In this document: piece after piece, positions 63,501 to 64,000 of the stretch
Layout of the letters: each line of letters starts with the position of its first letter
Numbering within the stretch: the stretch's first letter is position 1
NCBI RefSeq assembly: GCF_014805685.1
Contig: NC_060885.1
Coordinates: 19,458,132 to 19,522,131, forward strand
DNA from: Silurus meridionalis
Lineage: Eukaryota; Chordata; Actinopteri; Siluriformes; Siluridae
Direction: 5' to 3'
Length of the DNA stretch: 64,000 nucleotides
The notes under the pieces: generated by a model
Told to the model about the DNA's origin: nothing
What the model saw: the letters and a program-made list of their open reading frames with translations, nothing else
Database searches by the model: none
Program-made: the position numbers and the translations under genes

Positions 63501-63841
63501 CCTTACTAACAAAGACAGGAAGCAGGTCATCAAAGCTGTGCTTAACGGCGGAGGGGTAATCAATATGGTGGTGCGTCGAAGAAAGTCTTTAGGTGGAAGA
63601 CTAGTTACTCCTGTTCACATTAATCTCATTGGGCACAAAGGTATAGCTTTTAATCAGTTCTCTACACTGGAATGTGTTAAAGGAAAATAAGTGTGATTCT
63701 CTTTACTAACTCTACTCATGTGGATGGTCTCTTTTAGACAGTGGCATTGGCCTGGAGGGTGGAGTATATGTGACTGCTATAGCAGCAGGCAGCCCAGCTG
63801 CCCGAGAGGGATCCCTTAACATTGGAGATCGCCTCATTGCT
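38220..63841 (+). CDS. dlg5: discs large homolog 5, 5' part (14 exons; gene continues beyond window)
   Basis: DLG5 is a MAGUK-family scaffold for epithelial polarity, cadherin trafficking and Hippo/Hedgehog signalling. Exons: 38220-38517, 51209-51277, 53552-53714, 54476-54619, 55532-55715, 57256-57512, 58190-58502, 59343-59573, 59725-59909, 60039-60164, 63001-63133, 63239-63366, 63465-63640, 63738-63841. They join to 837 codons without a stop; human DLG5 has about 1919. Residues 1-90 match the N-terminal CARD (MEPKHKELLEQC...). TYSVLSTMPSDSESSSSLSS is a conserved serine-rich linker. Residues about 140-690 are a long coiled coil, then AHSSHDSAIDTDS. PDZ1 is about 712-790 (GDCGIFVTRVDKGSIADGRL) and PDZ2 begins near 797. 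The start is the ATG at 38220, as in the human MEP start; an in-frame GTG six bases earlier is not a likely start. The SH3 and guanylate-kinase regions must lie to the right. Confidence 0.96.
41410..41600. repeat. decayed dispersed fish repeat
   Basis: The sequence gaggtgtcagactccagtcc...tggagcagcac...acctcatttatcacacc has the form of a short interspersed repeat seen widely in teleosts. Boundaries are approximate. Confidence 0.45.
42490..42735 (+). repeat. decayed dispersed fish repeat
   Basis: Elements such as gagggtagcattgccacatc, tgtgtggagtttcggtgcat and atgggtttcctcagggtttc, ending accctgagcaggataaacc, match a common teleost interspersed repeat in degenerate form. Confidence 0.5.
44988..46813 (+). 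repeat. tandem duplication of a ~913-bp unit, dlg5 intron 1
   Basis: Unit 1 (44988-45901) and unit 2 (45902-46813) differ at only a few positions (a one-base T-run change, caaacactc/caaactctc, tttctttatc/ttttttatc). Each unit starts with gtggtcaaagg, and the same 11 bases occur again at 46814 just after unit 2, so the junction sits on an 11-bp microhomology. Confidence 0.95.
46583..46982 (+). mobile_element. internally deleted Tc1-like relic (plus duplicated 5' part at 45670-45901)
   Basis: The ends are a degenerate caccaatac... and caatattaggcaggtggtca...ggttgattgg, bounded by TA. The inside keeps transposase 5' sequence (gtgttagaagcaggaaaaatg...gcgagtttgg) and a later fragment (gatccaacagacgag...gctgaagaagtt). 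The tandem duplication copied its left 232 bp to 45670-45901. Confidence 0.75.
48760..49110. promoter_or_regulatory. CpG-containing patch in dlg5 intron 1
   Basis: Within AT-rich intron this segment is unusually rich in CpG (for example gaggctacgagggtgtaagc, gacgagctcggcgctgcggc, agcgggacgcgaaagggccc). No exon with good splice sites is recognised. It could be an alternative promoter, an enhancer or the trace of a GC-rich insertion. Confidence 0.3.
49441..49527. repeat. (CA)n(TA)n compound microsatellite
   Basis: About 17 CA units lead into about 26 TA units, directly abutting the left end of the next Tc1-like element. Another (TA)n run follows that element at 50081-50120. Confidence 0.9.
49532..50078 (-). 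mobile_element. non-autonomous Tc1-like element with ~95-bp inverted repeats, dlg5 intron 1
   Basis: The arms beginning cagtacagaccaaaagtttg and ending in the reverse complement extend about 95 bp inward (tcatgactatgaaaattgta on both sides). The interior on the minus strand keeps transposase C-terminal code (a [10 protein letters not shown] motif and MPRVCKAVIKAKGGYFEE). Length 547 bp, so it is a deletion derivative. Confidence 0.88.
51316..53290 (+). repeat. tandem duplication of a ~985-bp unit, dlg5 intron 2
   Basis: Unit 1 (51316-52305) and unit 2 (52306-53290) are nearly identical; visible differences are a TG dinucleotide loss, a T-run change and an A-run change near 51845/52830. Unit 1 starts 39 bp after dlg5 exon 2, which is not duplicated. 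Each unit carries identical spurious open frames of 78 and 64 codons, with no recognisable protein. Confidence 0.95.
51956..51973. promoter_or_regulatory. inverted GGATTA palindrome, duplicated at 52940-52957
   Basis: CGTGGATTAAAATCCACG is a near-perfect 18-bp palindrome carrying two inverted GGATT(A) cores, a motif class bound by Otx/Pitx-type homeodomains, next to a GTGCACGTG E-box. It exists twice because of the tandem duplication. Regulatory function is only a possibility. Confidence 0.3.
58649..59180 (+). mobile_element. non-autonomous Tc1/mariner-type element, dlg5 intron 7
   Basis: The left end cactatatggacaaaactat and right end ttttggcagtatagt are inverted and flanked by TA. The interior retains a transposase C-terminal fragment (tgatctcaaccctactgaac...cctttgagatgaatgtgaac). 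Length 532 bp; no intact ORF. Confidence 0.8.
60530..60594. repeat. (AT)n microsatellite, dlg5 intron 10
   Basis: More than 30 uninterrupted AT units, about 300 bp upstream of the Tc1 element at 60887. Confidence 0.95.
60887..62462 (+). mobile_element. Tc1-like transposon with ~200-bp inverted repeats, dlg5 intron 10
   Basis: Both ends (gttgaaaccagatatttacatac; right end is its complement with few changes) are flanked by TA. The inverted repeats extend about 200 bp, with an inner motif (gtcagaatcgagcgagggag / ctccctcgctcgattctaac) and an inner terminal-like motif next to the gene, as in IR/DR-type fish Tc1 elements. The element is 1576 bp, close to full length for this group, and is the best-preserved DNA transposon in the window. 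Confidence 0.92.
61265..62275 (+). pseudogene. Tc1-like transposase, frameshifted
   Basis: The coding region starts at ATG 61265 (MGKSREIHQDIRKRIVDLHK, helix-turn-helix DNA-binding domain) but shifts frame near 61380 and again around the T-run at 61460-61470. From 61544 a single open frame of 243 codons covers the DDE domain: WSDETK with the first D, MNNDPKHTSK with the second D, NPIENLW with the E. At least two frameshifts make it non-functional as it stands, though the catalytic triad is intact. Confidence 0.9.
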
Positions 63842-64000
63842 GTAAGTTGGCAATGGTCTGCATTATTTGTTCAAAAGTATTCATGATGTGAAAGCCATGA
63901 TTCATCTATAAGGTGGTATCAGAAGGTTTTCTAGATGGGCTCTGTAGTACTTTATTTATATACGTTTAAACACATCACCTTCAAAATAGTCCTGTTGCAC

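Overview
The window is nuclear DNA from a ray-finned (teleost) fish. It holds three multi-exon vertebrate genes, all on the + strand, in AT-rich DNA with many fish-type transposons: Tc1/mariner, hAT, piggyBac, RTE-like LINE fragments, tRNA-derived SINEs, and long AT and CA microsatellites. The load of Tc1-like elements would fit an otophysan such as a catfish or characin, but the species is an inference and is not shown directly. There is no sign of prokaryotic or viral organisation.

Layout: 1-3724 is upstream intergenic DNA with a Tc1/mariner relic and a retroposon tail. 3725-13661 is a complete molybdenum cofactor sulfurase gene (mocos), 15 coding exons, 847 codons, with both catalytic landmarks present. 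13662-22140 is intergenic and mostly transposons: a deleted piggyBac with its TTAA target site, then two different Tc1-type copies. About 22187-33985 is a complete annexin A11 gene (anxa11) with a non-coding first exon, an NRF-1-type promoter motif array and 14 coding exons giving 563 residues. 33986-37550 is intergenic and ends in a SINE cluster. 37554-63841 and beyond is the 5' 44% or so of dlg5 (CARD, long coiled coil, PDZ1 and the start of PDZ2); the gene runs off the right edge.

I assembled exons by hand from GT-AG (and one probable GC-AG) splice sites. Every joined reading frame closes without a stop: mocos 2544 nt, anxa11 1692 nt, dlg5 2511 nt so far. The three genes do not form a pathway. 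mocos acts on molybdenum cofactor, anxa11 is a Ca2+/lipid-binding protein with a low-complexity N-terminus, and dlg5 is a polarity scaffold.

I found no previously undescribed system. The observations most worth a second look are: a 39-bp coding minisatellite in anxa11; two independent tandem duplications of about 0.9-1.0 kb in the first two dlg5 introns, one of them joined at an 11-bp microhomology inside a Tc1 relic; a near-300-bp palindrome in mocos intron 1; a probable GC-AG intron in mocos; and a series of upstream ORFs overlapping ATGGCG (YY1-like) motifs in the dlg5 leader.
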